Notes under the pieces: generated by a model | Seen by the model: the letters and a program-made list of their open reading frames with translations, nothing else | What the model was told of the DNA's origin: nothing | Database searches by the model: none | Shown here: positions 11,461 through 22,439 of the stretch, piece after piece | Numbering within the stretch: the stretch's first letter is position 1 | Layout of the letters: each line of letters begins with the position of its first letter | Translations under genes and position numbers: made by a program | From: Abelmoschus esculentus | Taxonomy: Eukaryota > Streptophyta > Magnoliopsida > Malvales > Malvaceae | Assembly: GCA_035048815.1 (NCBI GenBank) | Contig: JAUCBN010000006.1 | Span: 14,833,001-14,897,000 of the forward strand | Length of the DNA: 64,000 nt | Reading direction: 5' to 3'

Positions 11461-12783
11461 TGATGAGTGTTGGAATTTATATATTTTTTATTAATAATTA
11501 TTTCCCATTGTCGATTTGATATTACTAATTTGGTTCTATTTTGATCATTTTCAGTGTAGGAACTTATTTTTCAGAACCAACAGAAAATAGTGAATTCTGC
11601 ATTTTTTTTATGACTAGAGTCATGGGCACGACGCTTTTCGATCTGGCAGATTTGGATTATCCAGTCAGCAAAAGTTTCTAGAAGATAGTCCAGTCATATA
11701 TTTTAGAATGATGAATGGATTATTTGGGAATTATCTTGAAGATTTATCTTAGGAATTTAAATTTTAAATTTTAGAACATTTATCTTTATCTTTATCTTTT
11801 TTATTTTTTTTTTAAATTTTGAATTGTTACATTTTTAGGGTTTTAGAATAGTATAAATACCCATAGAGGTAAAGCTTGAGATGTACTTCAATTTTCACTT
11901 TCTCTCTTGAGTAATAAAAGTTCTCTCTAGTTCTTTTATTTTTCTTTGAGTTTTCTTATTTCTTTTCTTCTAGAAAATGCTAAGTATGATCTCATTCATG
12001 CTTAGCTAAACTTTCATTTAGCCGAAAGCTAAGTGACGACTCAATCCATATTGTGAGAATCGTGAAGCACTTAATTCCTTCGGATAACATTCTTGATTTT
12101 CTGAAATCAAGGATTGGCAATCGGCTTTTCCTTTAATGATCTCGACGCCTTCATTTCAAAAAGTGCACGTTGACTTGAAGATTGTTTAGATCTATCGTTG
12201 GGAAGAAAAATCGGCTGGTAGCAAATTTGGCTTCCTGTGAACAAACTTGGTGGCGGTCCACTAAGGGAAATCAAGATCGGGTTCGATTCTCTGTGAGACG
12301 CTATAACTCGAGTCAGGCTTTTCCAGTGCTTAAAGTTGTATTGGCGCTAACGACGATAGGCGTGGTTAGTCCAACAAAGACCGAATTCCGGAGATAGACT
12401 TGAGAATATTGGTTTACCGAAGAGAGAAGCAAGTTATAAGGGTTGGGCCTTGTAGACTGTAACTGGCATGGATCTTGAAGTAAAATCTATTTCGATGATC
12501 AATTTGGAATTGAGGCGAAACAAAGCTTGAGGCTATATCCTTTAAATTTATTACTTCAAATATTTATTTTTATTTAATTTCAGTTATTATTAGATTAAGT
12601 TTATTTTTAGTTTTATAATATCAAACCCCCATTTTCTAATTTATTTTTTTTTTGGAACAGGATCAATTCAATTCAACGTTGGAAATTTCTTAGTCCCTGT
12701 GGATCGACCCTACTTTCTCTATACTATTCTTTTATTTAATTTGAGAAATAGGAATTATTTATTTGACAATTCGACGCTTGTCA
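11461..12783 (+). repeat. 3' LTR of the TR-GAG element
   Basis: 1323 bp, near-identical to 6423-7745, and begins immediately after the polypurine tract. TATA box at 11852-11859. Followed by AAGGG (12784-12788), the right copy of the target duplication. Confidence 0.93.
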
Positions 12784-12788
12784 AAGGG

Positions 12789-13012
12789 TGAGATCATCCT
12801 CTGCAGAAAAATAAACCATCCCCTTCCCCCCTCTTCCATCCCAAAAGACATTTACCGAAATGCCCCCATCTAAAAACTCTTAAGGCCCAAACCATTCTAA
12901 GTCCAACAAGCCTAAGACCCATCAAGGCCCAAACTACACAAACCCAAGCCCAAAACCGAAGCCCGAAACCACGAATTAACCCGACACTCGGATCCGAATC
13001 CGGGTTGTTACA
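12789..13012 (-). repeat. 5' LTR of the Tekay-like element, distal 224 bp
   Basis: This sequence resumes directly after the second AAGGG target copy of the nested element. It ends CCGGGTTGTTACA, the reverse complement of the TGTAACAACCCGG start typical of Tekay-type LTRs. It is C-rich (ACCC and CCCAA runs), unlike the AT-rich DNA that follows at 13013. Confidence 0.7.
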
Positions 13013-13116
13013 GTCTTTCTATTTAATTTTTTTTAAAAAATGATTTTTTATAAATTTGCCCCTACTTTTAAACATTTATGTTTTGACCCCAACTACAAAT
13101 CTTAGCTCCGTCCCTG
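13013..13116 (-). mobile_element. Truncated hAT-like terminus
   Basis: The minus strand starts CAGGGACGGAGCTAAG at 13116, resembling the CAGGGGCGGAGC ends of plant hAT elements. The rest would run left but is cut off at the Tekay LTR (13012), so the gypsy element probably inserted into it. Only one end is seen, so this is tentative. Confidence 0.35.
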
Positions 13117-13194
13117 ATAATCTACATGAAAAATTACCATTATTTTTCTTAACAATATCATAGTGATTGTTATATTTTTTTTATTCTATAAATG

Positions 13195-13735
13195 AATTAA
13201 ACTAATACGAATGGTGTGTGTTTATTTTTGTTCATTTAATTTTAATCGAACAAATAACGAACACGAACATAAACGAACATAAAGTTTCTTATTCTTGTTC
13301 GTTCGTTAAGAATTGTAGCTTGTTCGTGTTCGTTTGTTTGAATGATAAACGGACGTAAACGAACGAACATAAATGAATGTAAAAAAATGAACTTAAATGA
13401 ATGAACTTAAATAATATATATATAATAAGATAAATATTTAATATTTTAGATTAATTCGATTAATTCAGTTAATTAACAAATTTTAAACCAATTAATTGAT
13501 AATTAAAAAATGCTTAATAGACGAAACATAAAATTCAACTGATTAACCGAACATAAACGAACATAAACAAACGGATTACCGAACGTTCATGAACTTAAAT
13601 GAACAAACAAGTCTTTTGTTTGTGTTCGTTCGTTTAATTAAATAAAAAAATTATTTATGTTTATTCGTTTAATAAATAAACAAACATAAACGAACTTTTC
13701 ACCGAACGGTTCACTCAACGTTCCGTTTATTTATA
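13195..13735. repeat. CGAACATAAACGAAC-rich simple repeat region
   Basis: Many degenerate copies of GAACATAAACGAAC and its complement GTTCGTTTATGTTCG are spread over 540 bp in both orientations, so the stretch could fold on itself. No ORF and no clear boundaries. It may be a decayed fold-back element. Confidence 0.5.
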
Positions 13736-13991
13736 ACCCTATTTTCAGCTTATCTATTTTGGTGGATATGATGCAATGGTGAAACTCAATTCTATCTATT
13801 GAAGAAAATTATTTAAAATTATTTAACTTTAAAGGTGATAAAAATATAAATCATAATTTTTTAAAAATTAAAATAAAATTTTAACATACAATAACCTAAC
13901 ATGTTTAATTTTTAAATTATTTATCGATCTCCATTGAGTATCACCCTTCATCTAACATGACGCTAATAAGTTAACTCATTGTCTCATCGAG
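13736..13991. other. AT-rich intergenic DNA
   Basis: No ORF, RNA gene or clear repeat boundary recognised. Confidence 0.6.
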
Positions 13992-14260
13992 GAGAAATTA
14001 TATTATGGACATTCTCAACACGTCATCTATAAGATTAATTAATAAAAAAATATTTATTTAATTTTTTTATCTCATTATTTTTATCAAGTAAATCTTTACT
14101 TGGTAAAAATTATTTTAAACTTAATTTATAATAAATATTAGTGAAGATTTAATTGATAAAAATAATAAAATAAAAAAATAATTAAATAAATATTTTTTAT
14201 TAGTTGGTCCATAAATAGCTTGTGTTCGGTGGATATTTTTAGACTTGTACCAAAATTTCC
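13992..14260. mobile_element. Fold-back MITE related to the 27331 element
   Basis: The left end GAGAAATTATATTATGGAC, then CACGTCATC, matches the termini of the MITE at 27331. Internal arms at about 14030-14105 and 14145-14210 are reverse complements with few mismatches (TAATAAAAAAATATTTATTT against its complement). The right terminus is degraded, so the end is approximate. No coding capacity. Confidence 0.55.
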
Positions 14261-14613
14261 CTCCCTTAAATAAGAATTATTTTTTAAAAAATACCACGGT
14301 CCCAACAGCCATTAGATTCTTGTTCTTTGGACCTGTTTACCTAACTTAATGGGAGCGTATTTCTTTAGCTGGCTAAACAGGAATAGCGTTTCCATTTGAA
14401 CATCTTATTCTTACCTGACTTCTGTATTGTATTTTGATGCTCCTGAATTGTCTTGTCTTGTCCTGGCCATCTCCTGCTCCTTTAGGCTTCCGTGCAAGTT
14501 CATGTAGTAGGTAAATCGTGGCATCTATTGCTCATTTTAAAAATAGATATATCAATTGAATTTTAAATTAGATTATTATAATTACTTTTTATAAATAAAA
14601 TACCATAAAATTA

Positions 14614-15230
14614 GGGGAGTTCAAAACCTCGGTTAATCGAATTAACCGATCGAACTAAGATTTTTTTTGGTTAATCGATCGGTTAGTTTTAGATTGAATC
14701 GATTAATGATTTTTTAAATTTCGGTTATTAGTTAATTCGGTTCAAAATCGATTAATTGATCGAATTAACCAAAATTTTTATATATTATATATTTTTTATA
14801 TATTTATTTTTGATTTTTAAACTTTTAAAAATTATAAAATGATCATTAAACTTTATAAAATTAACGCAAGATGATCATTAAATTTATTAAATTATAAAAA
14901 ATAATCATTGAAGTTTTTAATATTCATCAATAATTTATAATGTGCGATGAATCAATGATCATTTTATAATAATTTGATAAGTTTAATGGTTATTTTATAT
15001 TTTTTTAAACTTCAATGACTAGAAAAATCATTTTTATATAGCTTAATGACTATTTTTGTAATTTACACGATTTGTCTTTTAAAAGTTCGATTAATTAAAA
15101 TTTTTCGTTTCGTTTAAAAATTTTGAAAAAAAAATTGATTTGATTAACGGTTAATATGAAAAGGTTTCGGTTAACGAAATTTTGAATATTCGGTATGATC
15201 GATTAACCGAACCGACCATTTAAACACCGA
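14614..15230. mobile_element. Probable fold-back element with GGTTAATCGATT-type ends
   Basis: Both ends are rich in GGTTAATCGATCGGTTA-like motifs in opposite orientation (14631-14770 and 15130-15215), flanking an AT-rich core with ATGATCATT repeats. The inverted match is imperfect and no target duplication was identified. Confidence 0.4.
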
Positions 15231-16789
15231 CACATAAAATGATGTTAGTTGATATTGTGATAGTATTTTATGAAAATGAGTTCATTAATTATACAAATTT
15301 AATGTTTATGTATCGTGTCGTACATTGAATTAAAATTCATATATAATTTTGAGATTTATTCTTAAATTATATTTATAAATTTTAAAAAATATAATTTTAA
15401 CTCTTATTTTTTTAAATTGATATAATTCTCATAGAAAATAAACATATTTATTAAGTTAATGTCTTTGTTTTCCCCTTTTTTAAACATTTTTACAACTTTT
15501 ATAAAGTTTATGTATTTAATCCTTTAAATACATTTATTTGCAAGCTTTAAATTTTCCTTTATTATTGAATATTATTTTTGAACTTCTTACACAGATGTAT
15601 AAAATAGCTAATATTTTATTTATTTATTTTAATAGAATGATGTTTAAAATTTTAATATAATTATTGATATTTAAGTCTATATAAAATTAAATTAAATGGA
15701 TATCTACAATTACTTTGGTTGTAGGAATATGATTCCCTCGTCTTCCCCACTAAGGTTTTTGTTTTTTATTGTTTATAAAAATGTACAGTTAAAAAAATAG
15801 TTTTAAAAGTGTGATTCAAAACTGATTTTAGAAAGTTAAATAGTGTTTGTCATAGATGTTAAAAAATGATTTTTAAAAAATAAAATATATATTTTAGACA
15901 TGATGTTGTAAGATATAAATAAACTTAAATTATATTTAAAAATTTTAAAATTTTATTAATGTTAGGATTATTAAATAAATAAACTTAAATTATAATAAAA
16001 AATATTTTTTATAAACTTTAATTAAAAAATATAAACATATTTATACGATATAATAATTATAAATTAATAATAAATTTAAAATAAATTAAAAAATAATTTT
16101 ATTTTCAATATAAATATTAAAATAAATTAAAAATAAAATAATTTTATTTTTAATATAAATATTATAAAGTATATATTATTTTATAATTATATATGTATAA
16201 ACATCTAGATCTCGTCCCCTTCCCTCTAATCTGTCGTTTTGAATCCTCTTTTAACCCTGCCATGGCACATGGGATTCCGAAGGGAACTATTTGTCTGTGT
16301 GTTCAGTTTTCATTTAGGAATCAAAGATGATGTGGGCACGGTGCGGACAACCAAACATTCAAGACTGTTGCTGTCTCCTGTCTGGACCACTCACTGTCTG
16401 TTTAAGCTCCATCGTCTCATAAAATTCAAAAAATATGATTTTTTTTTAAATTATTTCTTAAAATATAACAATATTCATTTTATTTCACAAACTATTTTAT
16501 TTTGAAAAATAATTTTAAAATAATTCGACTTTTAGGGTAAAATAGATTAAATTAAATAAAAATTAGTCGGTACATTAATACGTGTTGGATTAAAAAAAAC
16601 AAAAAAAAAGAGAGATAGAACCCGGTTAATGGATAACTCTTAAAATTGGATAAAAAGACAATTAAAAAATTATATAAGGATTTAAATACGTTCATTTTTT
16701 TATTATTTTTTTATAATAATTTATTTTAATATATAATAATTTTTTATCTATTAAAACTCTTATCGTTTTTATAAAAAAATGTTTTCTTG
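15231..16789. other. AT-rich intergenic DNA
   Basis: No supported gene. An open stretch of 88 codons at 16239-16505 lacks recognisable motifs. Homopurine/poly-A and AT runs dominate. Confidence 0.6.
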
Positions 16790-18070
16790 TAGTTGAATAT
16801 ATATAGATAAATAGATACACAAATGCTTGTCCTAAGATTAACTCCTTTTTTAATGATTTCGTATAAGAATTCCATTACATACATTTTTTTATTATCATTT
16901 TTGTAATAAATTATGTATAATGTTTAATAATTTTAGTACATACATTTGTGTAATAAAATTATGTATGTACAAAAATACTTATCCTAAGTTTAAATCCTTT
17001 TGCTTTTGGTAATCTCGAGTAAGAATTTTGGTACCTACTTTTTTCTTATAGTTTTTGTAAAAAATTATGTATAATTTATAATAAATTTTGCATCTACTAA
17101 AATTCTTATCAATCTACTAATAAAATAGGTTTATTCGTAAGAAAATATACATGTATAAAAATACTTACCATAAGTTGAGTTCTCTTTGATTTTGGTGATA
17201 TGAAGTAAAGATTTCGGTACATATATTTTTCTTATAATTTATGTAACAATTTATGTATACTATGTAATAATTTTGATATCTACTGAAATTCTTATTGTTC
17301 TTATAAGAAAATGGGTTTCCTTGTAAAAAAAATATGAAAATTCTTATCTAAGTTGAGTTATTTTTAGTTTTGATGATTTTGGATAAAGATTTCAAAAAAT
17401 ATATTTTTTATTATCACTTTTGTAATAATTTATGTATATTATATAATAATTTCGGTATATACAAAAAATTTTATTGTTCACGTAAGAAAATAGATTTTCT
17501 TGTAGCCAATATGTATATATAGAAATATTTACTTAAGTTGAGCTCATTTTGATTTTGGTGATATAAGACAATAAATTAGATACATACTTTTTTATTACAA
17601 TTTCTATAATAATTTGTATATATCATGTAATAATTTTGTTGCCTATAAAAATTCTCATCATTCTTATAAGAAATAGGTTTTCTTGTAAAAAACATCTTTA
17701 TGTATACAAATTCTTAGACTAAGTTGATCTCTTTTTTGTTTTCGGTGATCTCGAATAAAGATTTTGTTACATATATTTTTATTACAATTATGTATAATAG
17801 GTAATAAGTTCGGTATATATTAAATCTTTTATCATTCATGTAAGAAAATAAAAGTTTTTATAGCTTAATACGATTGTACAAAAATTCTTATGTTAAGTTG
17901 AGTTCTTTTTGATTTTGATGATCTAAGGTAAAAGTTTCAATACATATTTTTTATTACAATTTCTATAATAATTTATATATATTATATATTAGTTTCGGTA
18001 CCTACTAAAATTATCATCAAGTATATAATTTTTAACAAAAATAATCCAAACCTTGGTAAATATTAGACAT
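16790..18070. repeat. Tandem array of ~180 bp AT-rich units, about seven copies
   Basis: A landmark resembling CTTATCCTAAGTTGAGTTC recurs near 16834, 16985, 17171, 17349, 17533, 17719 and 17894, a spacing of 151 then 175-186 bp. Each unit carries in order TTTTGATTTTGGTGATAT, GTACATA, TTTTTATTA, ATTTATGTATA, AATAATTTCGGTA, CTACTAAAATTCTTATC, and AAGAAAATAGGTTTTCTTG. Units are divergent (roughly 70-80% alike by eye). The monomer length resembles plant satellites. Confidence 0.8.
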
Positions 18071-18219
18071 TTAAATTTGAAGAATCTAATATATCAACTA
18101 ACCCACTTCCCAATCATGATGGTTAATGAGTAAATATAAAAGAGAATAATGGTTAATCTAAATGAGTGAAGGTTAATTTGACAGAGATTAGGTCCCCTCT
18201 AAAGTCAAATATGAATTTT

Positions 18220-19052
18220 GGGTCTGTTTGTTTGGATGTAAATGATTTTACGAAAACATTTTTTTAATTTTCTGTTGTTTAGTTCATGGAAAATGAAAAA
18301 GTTAAAGAAAAATCAATTATAGTCAATGAAAAAAAAATCTTGTTTCTATGTAAAATGAGTTACCCATACATTCTTGGTAAGTTGTTTTTTTTCTTTTGTT
18401 CTCTCTACAAATGAAGAAATATTCTAATTTATTTATATTTTAATATTTCATTCTAATTATATTTTAAATTATTTATTTTTATTTTAATATTTATTTTAAT
18501 TTATTTTCCTTCCTAACCATAATTCATTGTTTTAATTCATTTTATATTTTAATATTTCATTCTAATTATGATGGTTTTATTTTAATATTTTCAAACTTTT
18601 AAAATAAGATCAATATCTAAGAATATTTGTTTAGAAAATGAGCCATAAAATTGATTTTTTTTTACTGTTGTCAACAATTTGATGCAACACTACTAATTTC
18701 CGTGAGTGTATTCGGACGAAAGAAAAAATTATAAAGACTTACGCAAATCTTTATAATTTATTATTGATTATTAGGTTGGATATATATTAGTGTAAGTCTT
18801 TTAAAACATAATTTTTAAAATAATAAAAATAAATTAATAAAATAAATAAAATTTTAATATAAAATATTGTTTGTTTCATTAAAAATAAAATTTTAAAATT
18901 ATTTTCAATAAATTAATGAAACAACGAAAAATGATTTACACAGTTTCATCTAAACACATAAAAATGACTTCTGTAATTAATTTTCTAAACAATATAATTT
19001 ATTTTCCAGAATTCATTTTCTAAAAACGATTTTTAGTGAAATAAACAGACCC
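18220..19052. mobile_element. 833 bp non-autonomous DNA element with GGGTCTGTTT inverted ends
   Basis: The left end GGGTCTGTTTGTTT and right end AAATAAACAGACCC are inverted repeats. The sequence inside is AT-rich and non-coding, with TTTTACGAAAACAT near the left end. TTT flanks both sides, giving a possible 3 bp duplication as in PIF/Harbinger (Tourist-like) elements, although TTT is weak evidence in AT-rich DNA. Confidence 0.55.
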
Positions 19053-20727
19053 TTTGTAGAGGTTGTCGATTAATAGCTTGTTCATGAAGAGTTATAAGAA
19101 TACAGTGAGAGCATTTAATGGTACTACTCAATCTGTGATTTAAAAGATTAAAGTGTGATTGTTGATCGGATCAATTGTGTACATTATTCGATTGTTTATT
19201 GTGAAGACCCTGAATTTATTCGATTCGAGTAATGTTATTGTCTTTGTATTAAAAATTAAAGTTTATAATAGATAAAAAATGGGTTAGTATCGGAGCAAAG
19301 GAATTTGTTATTACTTTCGTGTTTACTAATGCATCGTACATTAAAGTAGGTAAAAATACTTTAAAATGGTATTTTAAAGCTATAAAATTCATAAATATAG
19401 TTTTTATAGTTGAGGAGACAAATATCATACATGAACCAGTCTAATTGTGCAAAGATAATTATTTGTAAAGCAGCACGAATCATTTCGCCCAAAGCGATTA
19501 ACGGAATGATATTTATTTTTAGAGGTCACGAGTTCGAACACCAACGATCTTAACAGAAATTCTCAATATCTAGTTAATTAAAGATATTTATCTAATTTTT
19601 AAAATATAATAATGTCAAGAACTACCTTACACTTTTGTTCAAGAGTACAATCATATTTTTTTATTTTATTTAATACATATTTATTATTTATTTTATTTAA
19701 TTAACTTTTATTTGTATCTTTTATATTATGTTATTTAATTTATATTATTTATTTTATTTTTTTAATTTTGTATTTAATTTATCGTTATTTTTAATTAACT
19801 ATTATCTTATCTAGATAAGAAAACTTTTAACGAAGTCTATAATTTAATGAAATATCATCCTTATACCTAAAGTATATTACAATAAGAAGAAGAATTTAAA
19901 AATCTTATTTATATGTATGTAAAATAATATGAAAAATATATATGTAGAGATAAAATAAAATCATTTAAATTATAATTAAACTTTAATATAGTTATTATAA
20001 ATAAGACAATTAAAATTTATACATAAACTCGATAAATTGAATCAATTTGAATTCGTTAAAATTGATTCGATTAAATTTTTTTAAAAAAATATTAAATTAT
20101 AAAATATGATGACTTAAATTGAATAACTCAAATTTTTTTATTCGACTCGCTCAAACTTTCATCCTAATAAAGAAAGTAAAAAACCATTGAAACATAAAAT
20201 CAGACCTACAAATCACCCCCTCGCTCCTCCCTCATAAATCACCGCAAAGCTCTGCGGAAATAATCAATCTCTCGGTAAAAAAAGAGTCCAAAAGTTATGG
20301 ATTAAAATCATTAAATCCAGTGAAATGAACAACAGAAATAGACGGAGGGAGAGACCCAAAACACTAATCAAGGCATTGAGGTAAGAACAGCAAAAGGAGA
20401 GGGAGAGAAGCAAACAGTTACTGGAAAATAGTATTTCCTGAAGATCTCACCTCTTTGTTGGTTTCTTAATTTTTTTTCCTTCTTCATTCCATGGGTCCTC
20501 TGTAGATTTATATAAACTTGTGACATTTGTTTCAGCCTTCCCAATCCCTTGGGTTTAACTTCAATTTTTTTTCTGGATTTGTAGTTCATACTCGTTATAG
20601 AAAAGTTTAGCTACAAACGTAATACAAAAAGTACAACAAATATGACCATATTTGCATTGTGGGCAGGAATGCACAAAATGGGCTAAGGATATTTTAGAAG
20701 ACAAATCCAAAGTAGACAGGGAAGTTA
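19053..20727. other. AT-rich intergenic DNA left of the chromovirus
   Basis: No gene recognised. A pol III B-box-like sequence (GGTCACGAGTTCGAACACC, near 19525) may be part of a SINE remnant. 20160-20727 is less AT-rich and contiguous, apart from the retroelement, with the 3' flank of the bZIP pseudogene at 26266, so it was once downstream DNA of that gene. Confidence 0.5.
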
Positions 20728-20732
20728 AAACG

Positions 20733-21216
20733 TGTCATGGAAATGGAATCGAAATTAGGTCGGAAGATGAAAGAGATTGGGGATTTGAGTGAGATTGGAA
20801 ATTTGAATGAATTAGGGATTGGAATAGAAGGGTCGAAGAGAATTGGGGGAGGATTATCATTTTAGCAAGAAGCACGCGAAGAGAAAAGGAAGGCATGTGA
20901 TCCAGAGCTAAACGACGCCATCCAGGATTCAGCAAAGGGCTTGTCCATTTCGAATGGATCAAATGAAGATGAGAGTTGGGCCACCAGTTTATAGAGACAT
21001 GAGTTAGAGACCCACTGAAGGGTTGTCTTTTAGAAGCTGTTAAGTCAACTGTAAATGAATAACAAAATTGTATATTCTATTGTTATTTAGGATTGTACAA
21101 GCTGGGCTTGATCTTTATCTTTTGAATCAAGAAATTAAATTTTCTCTCCTGAAACCTACAATTTTCTGCTTTTGAAATTTTTTTTTTTTGATTCTTGATT
21201 TCTAAATCATTATGTA
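20733..21216 (+). repeat. 5' LTR of the chromovirus
   Basis: TGTCATGG at the start; the end is ATTATGTA, where the other LTR has ATTATTACA. Followed by a decayed primer site TGATACTCAGAGC (21218-21230, canonical TGGTATCAGAGC). Confidence 0.88.
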
Positions 21217-21217
21217 A

Positions 21218-21230
21218 TGATACTCAGAGC
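21218..21230 (+). other. Degenerate primer binding site, initiator tRNA-Met type
   Basis: TGATACTCAGAGC differs from TGGTATCAGAGC by a small insertion and substitutions. It sits directly after the 5' LTR, as expected. Confidence 0.6.
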
Positions 21231-21276
21231 TGGTTCACCATCCAACACACTGGGAAAAGCTAAGAAACAACAACAG

Positions 21277-22300
21277 ATGGGAGACAATGAGGATTTGCTC
21301 TTGCTGCAGCGTCAAATGGAGGAAATGAAGGAGGATAAAAACGCCTTGATCGATAGAATGAATCAGTTTGACACCAGCTTGGAGGAAATTTGATCAGACC
21401 TGAGAAAGATCCTAGATGCTGTAACAAAAGCAGCAGATATCCAGGAAGCAACAACACCTGAAACACCCAAACAGATGCCAGCTATTACCCAATAGAAAGA
21501 GGACGGTAAAAAATCTGTTCAAATAACTTTTATTGATGACAAGGAAAGGTACTCAATGAATAGAGACGAACCAGAAATCCTAACTTCTAAACCGCAAGTA
21601 GTAGCTTCATCGAGTGAAAAATGAAAGATAGTGAAAAAATAGACTGAAAAAGGAGATACTTATATGTTGCAGGAAAATCTTAAGATAGAAAAGGGTAGCT
21701 AAGATAACTTGTGGAGTTCCTTAAATTTTAAACCTAAGATAGAACTTTATATGTTTGATGGTGAGAACCCTAGAGAGTGGATAAGGAGGTGTGAGAAGTA
21801 CTTTGCTATCTTTAATATACCTAAGAGTCACAAGCTAAAAATTGCAACCATGTACCTTGGGGGAAGAGCTGAAATCTGGTTTGATGGTTATGTGATGCAG
21901 AAAAACAAAATTCATTGGCATGAATTTGTAGTTGATTTAAGCTATCGATTCTGTGACAGGGAACTCAATGATGTAGTGGAAATATTCAATAAGCTAGTAC
22001 AAAAGATTACTGTGGAGGAATACCAGGATAAGTTCGAAGAGCTTAAACCCTACATGTTACAAATAAATGCTCACTAGAGGAAAGCTATTTTGTATCAAGT
22101 TTCATTAGTGGATTAAAGGAATAAATTAAACTCAGACTTAAGGTGCACCCTCCTAGAGACTTACCTAAGGCATTCAGACAGGCCAAATTATTAGAACTTT
22201 CTCTGAAATTTGAAAACAAGAAGCATAAATATGTAATAAGAGGGTTCAACACAAGTGGACATTAGAACACAATAAAAATCCAGGAGCTTATGTGGCCGCC
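21277..22300 (+). pseudogene. gag of the chromovirus, broken
   Basis: Likely start at 21277 (MGDNEDLLLLQRQMEEMKED, coiled-coil-like), with stops by 21391. The gag capsid core is open in 21709-22077 (YMFDGENPREWIRRCEKYF, YLGGRAEIWFDGY) and ends at a premature TAG. A relic of the following gag part continues to about 22300. No intact CCHC knuckle was seen. Confidence 0.8.
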
Positions 22301-22439
22301 AAGAATACCACCAGCTCACAAGGACATCAATGCAAGGCCAAGCAGTTACATCTGATGGAGGAGGAAGGGGAGGAGGAAAAAGAGCAGGAAGAGAACAAGA
22401 TTATTGAGGAAGAAAAGCCAAAAAAAGTAGAGTTGAAAA

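Larger units (their letters stand above)
6423..12783 (+). mobile_element. Non-autonomous Athila-derived LTR element with gag-protease only (TR-GAG type)
   Basis: Two direct LTRs of 1323 bp each (6423-7745 and 11461-12783) begin TGATGAGTG and end CTTGTCA. They differ at about a dozen positions by eye (~99% identical). A 5 bp target duplication AAGGG flanks the element (6418-6422, 12784-12788). A tRNA-Asp primer site follows the first LTR, and a polypurine tract precedes the second. The only long ORF is an intact gag-protease (7997-10321). RT, RNase H and integrase are absent, so movement would need an autonomous Athila-like partner. High LTR identity, intact ORF and perfect duplication indicate a recent insertion into the older Tekay LTR. 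Confidence 0.93.
1..13012 (-). mobile_element. Tekay/Del-like Ty3/gypsy retrotransposon, degenerate, interrupted by a nested element
   Basis: Reading the minus strand from right to left gives 5' LTR, degenerate primer site, gag, zinc knuckle, protease, reverse transcriptase, RNase H, integrase and the end of pol. The 3' LTR lies left of the window. The domain order with integrase last is Ty3/gypsy, and the long LTR and GPY/F-like pol end fit the Tekay/Del chromovirus group. Many in-frame stops, often TAG or TAA where relatives have Gln, make it non-functional. The 5' LTR (4549-6422 plus 12789-13012) is split by the younger element at 6423-12783. Clade assignment is from memory of family features. 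Confidence 0.85.

Noticed and set aside
16239..16505. 88-codon plus-strand frame
   Set aside because: No recognisable motif, low-complexity end, no splice or promoter context.
16790..18070. CRISPR-like array
   Set aside because: Whole units are repeated with no unique spacers, and this is a eukaryotic genome.
19505..19560. SINE
   Set aside because: Only a B-box-like motif is visible; no A-box at proper spacing, poly-A tail or target duplication could be established.
20368..20589. 73-codon minus-strand frame beside the chromovirus
   Set aside because: No domain and no continuation; may be former 3' flank of the bZIP gene.
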